13,657 nucleotides of DNA. Source: an uncultured bacterium (GTDB lineage: Bacteria; Gemmatimonadota; Gemmatimonadetes; Longimicrobiales; RSA9). Below the pieces are notes generated by a model. It saw nothing but the letters and a program-made list of their open reading frames with translations. It was not told where the DNA came from and searched no databases. The stretch covers positions 1 through 13,657 of the forward strand of contig CALKIP010000102.1 in assembly GCA_937995995.1 (NCBI GenBank), written 5' to 3'. Of this stretch, positions 13,391-13,657 are shown one piece after another; the stretch's first letter is position 1, and each line of letters begins with the position of its first letter. Position numbers and translations under genes: made by a program.

Positions 13391-13657
13391 TCACTCGATG
13401 CCCAGCACCTCGTGCAGTCGTGCGCGGTGTCGCCGGCTGGAGCGTACCTGCCGCCCGCCACGCAGTGTGACCCGATATTCGCCCTGGAAGAGCGGCTCGA
13501 GCTGGATGATGCGGTCGATCCGGACAATGGTGCTGCGGTGGATGCGAAGGAAGCGCTCGGGGTCGAGCCGCTCCTCGAGAGCGCGCAGCGACTCGCGGAT
13601 CAGGTGCGTGCTCTCCCCGTCGACGATGCGCACGTAATTGCCCTCGGCCTCGAAGGC
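13391..13657 (-). CDS. LytTR-family response regulator, C-terminal DNA-binding part (runs off window)
   Basis: The last 88 residues of a LytTR DNA-binding domain protein; the frame is open to the right edge, so any receiver domain is outside the window. AFEAEGNYVRIVDG followed by LIRESLRALEERLD and RFLRIHRSTIVRIDRI is the typical LytTR succession that binds imperfect direct repeats near promoters. A GTG at 13633 is internal to the conserved domain and not the start. These proteins usually act with a 5TM or His_kinase-type sensor, which may lie upstream outside the window. The convergent PAS-PAS kinase is a less likely partner. Confidence 0.88.
   Translation of the reverse strand, partial: AFEAEGNYVRIVDGESTHLIRESLRALEERLDPERFLRIHRSTIVRIDRIIQLEPLFQGEYRVTLRGGRQVRSSRRHRARLHEVLGIE

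Overview
This is a high-GC bacterial window with dense genes, mostly secreted or envelope-associated. The mix points to a free-living Gram-negative heterotroph: two S9 prolyl-oligopeptidase-type peptidases, a lipoprotein amidohydrolase, a LysM peptidoglycan hydrolase, lipoboxes, type II NADH dehydrogenase, and a bS21 protein with a long basic tail. I think Gemmatimonadota or a close relative is most likely. That is inference from gene content and protein style; no rRNA or other marker settles it.

Layout. 2-1933 (+) is the 3' part of an S9C-like peptidase, followed by a long stem-loop. 2343-3125 (+) is a small secreted M15-like zinc hydrolase with a C-terminal LysM. 3199-4491 (+) is a type II NADH:quinone oxidoreductase. 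It converges on an MFS_3 exporter (5898-4549, -) across a shared 15-bp terminator. About 0.5 kb of non-coding DNA then separates the exporter from rpsU (6436-6630, +). It holds an intrinsic terminator readable on both strands, a tandem array of six small hairpins joined by CTCCC linkers, a candidate promoter with a 10-bp-spaced direct repeat, and a structured rpsU 5' leader. 8426-6705 and 10806-8557 (both -) are a lipoprotein amidohydrolase of the D-aminoacylase type and a secreted DPP-IV-like peptidase, probably cotranscribed. From 11100 (+) a soluble PAS-PAS histidine kinase is followed after 34 nt by a PrcB_C-domain lipoprotein. The window closes with the C-terminal LytTR domain of a response regulator (-) entering from the right.

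How the genes fit together. The S9 enzymes, the amidohydrolase and the M15/LysM protein together suggest extracytoplasmic breakdown of peptides and cell-wall fragments. The kinase-lipoprotein pair looks like a sensing or regulatory unit. The most unusual feature is the non-coding region upstream of rpsU. Its hairpin units differ in sequence but keep their pairing, which suggests selection on structure in RNA or single-stranded DNA. I do not recognise it as a described element. The rpsU leader next to it, with a 14-bp interrupted stem ending just before the Shine-Dalgarno, is a good candidate for a bS21 autoregulatory leader.
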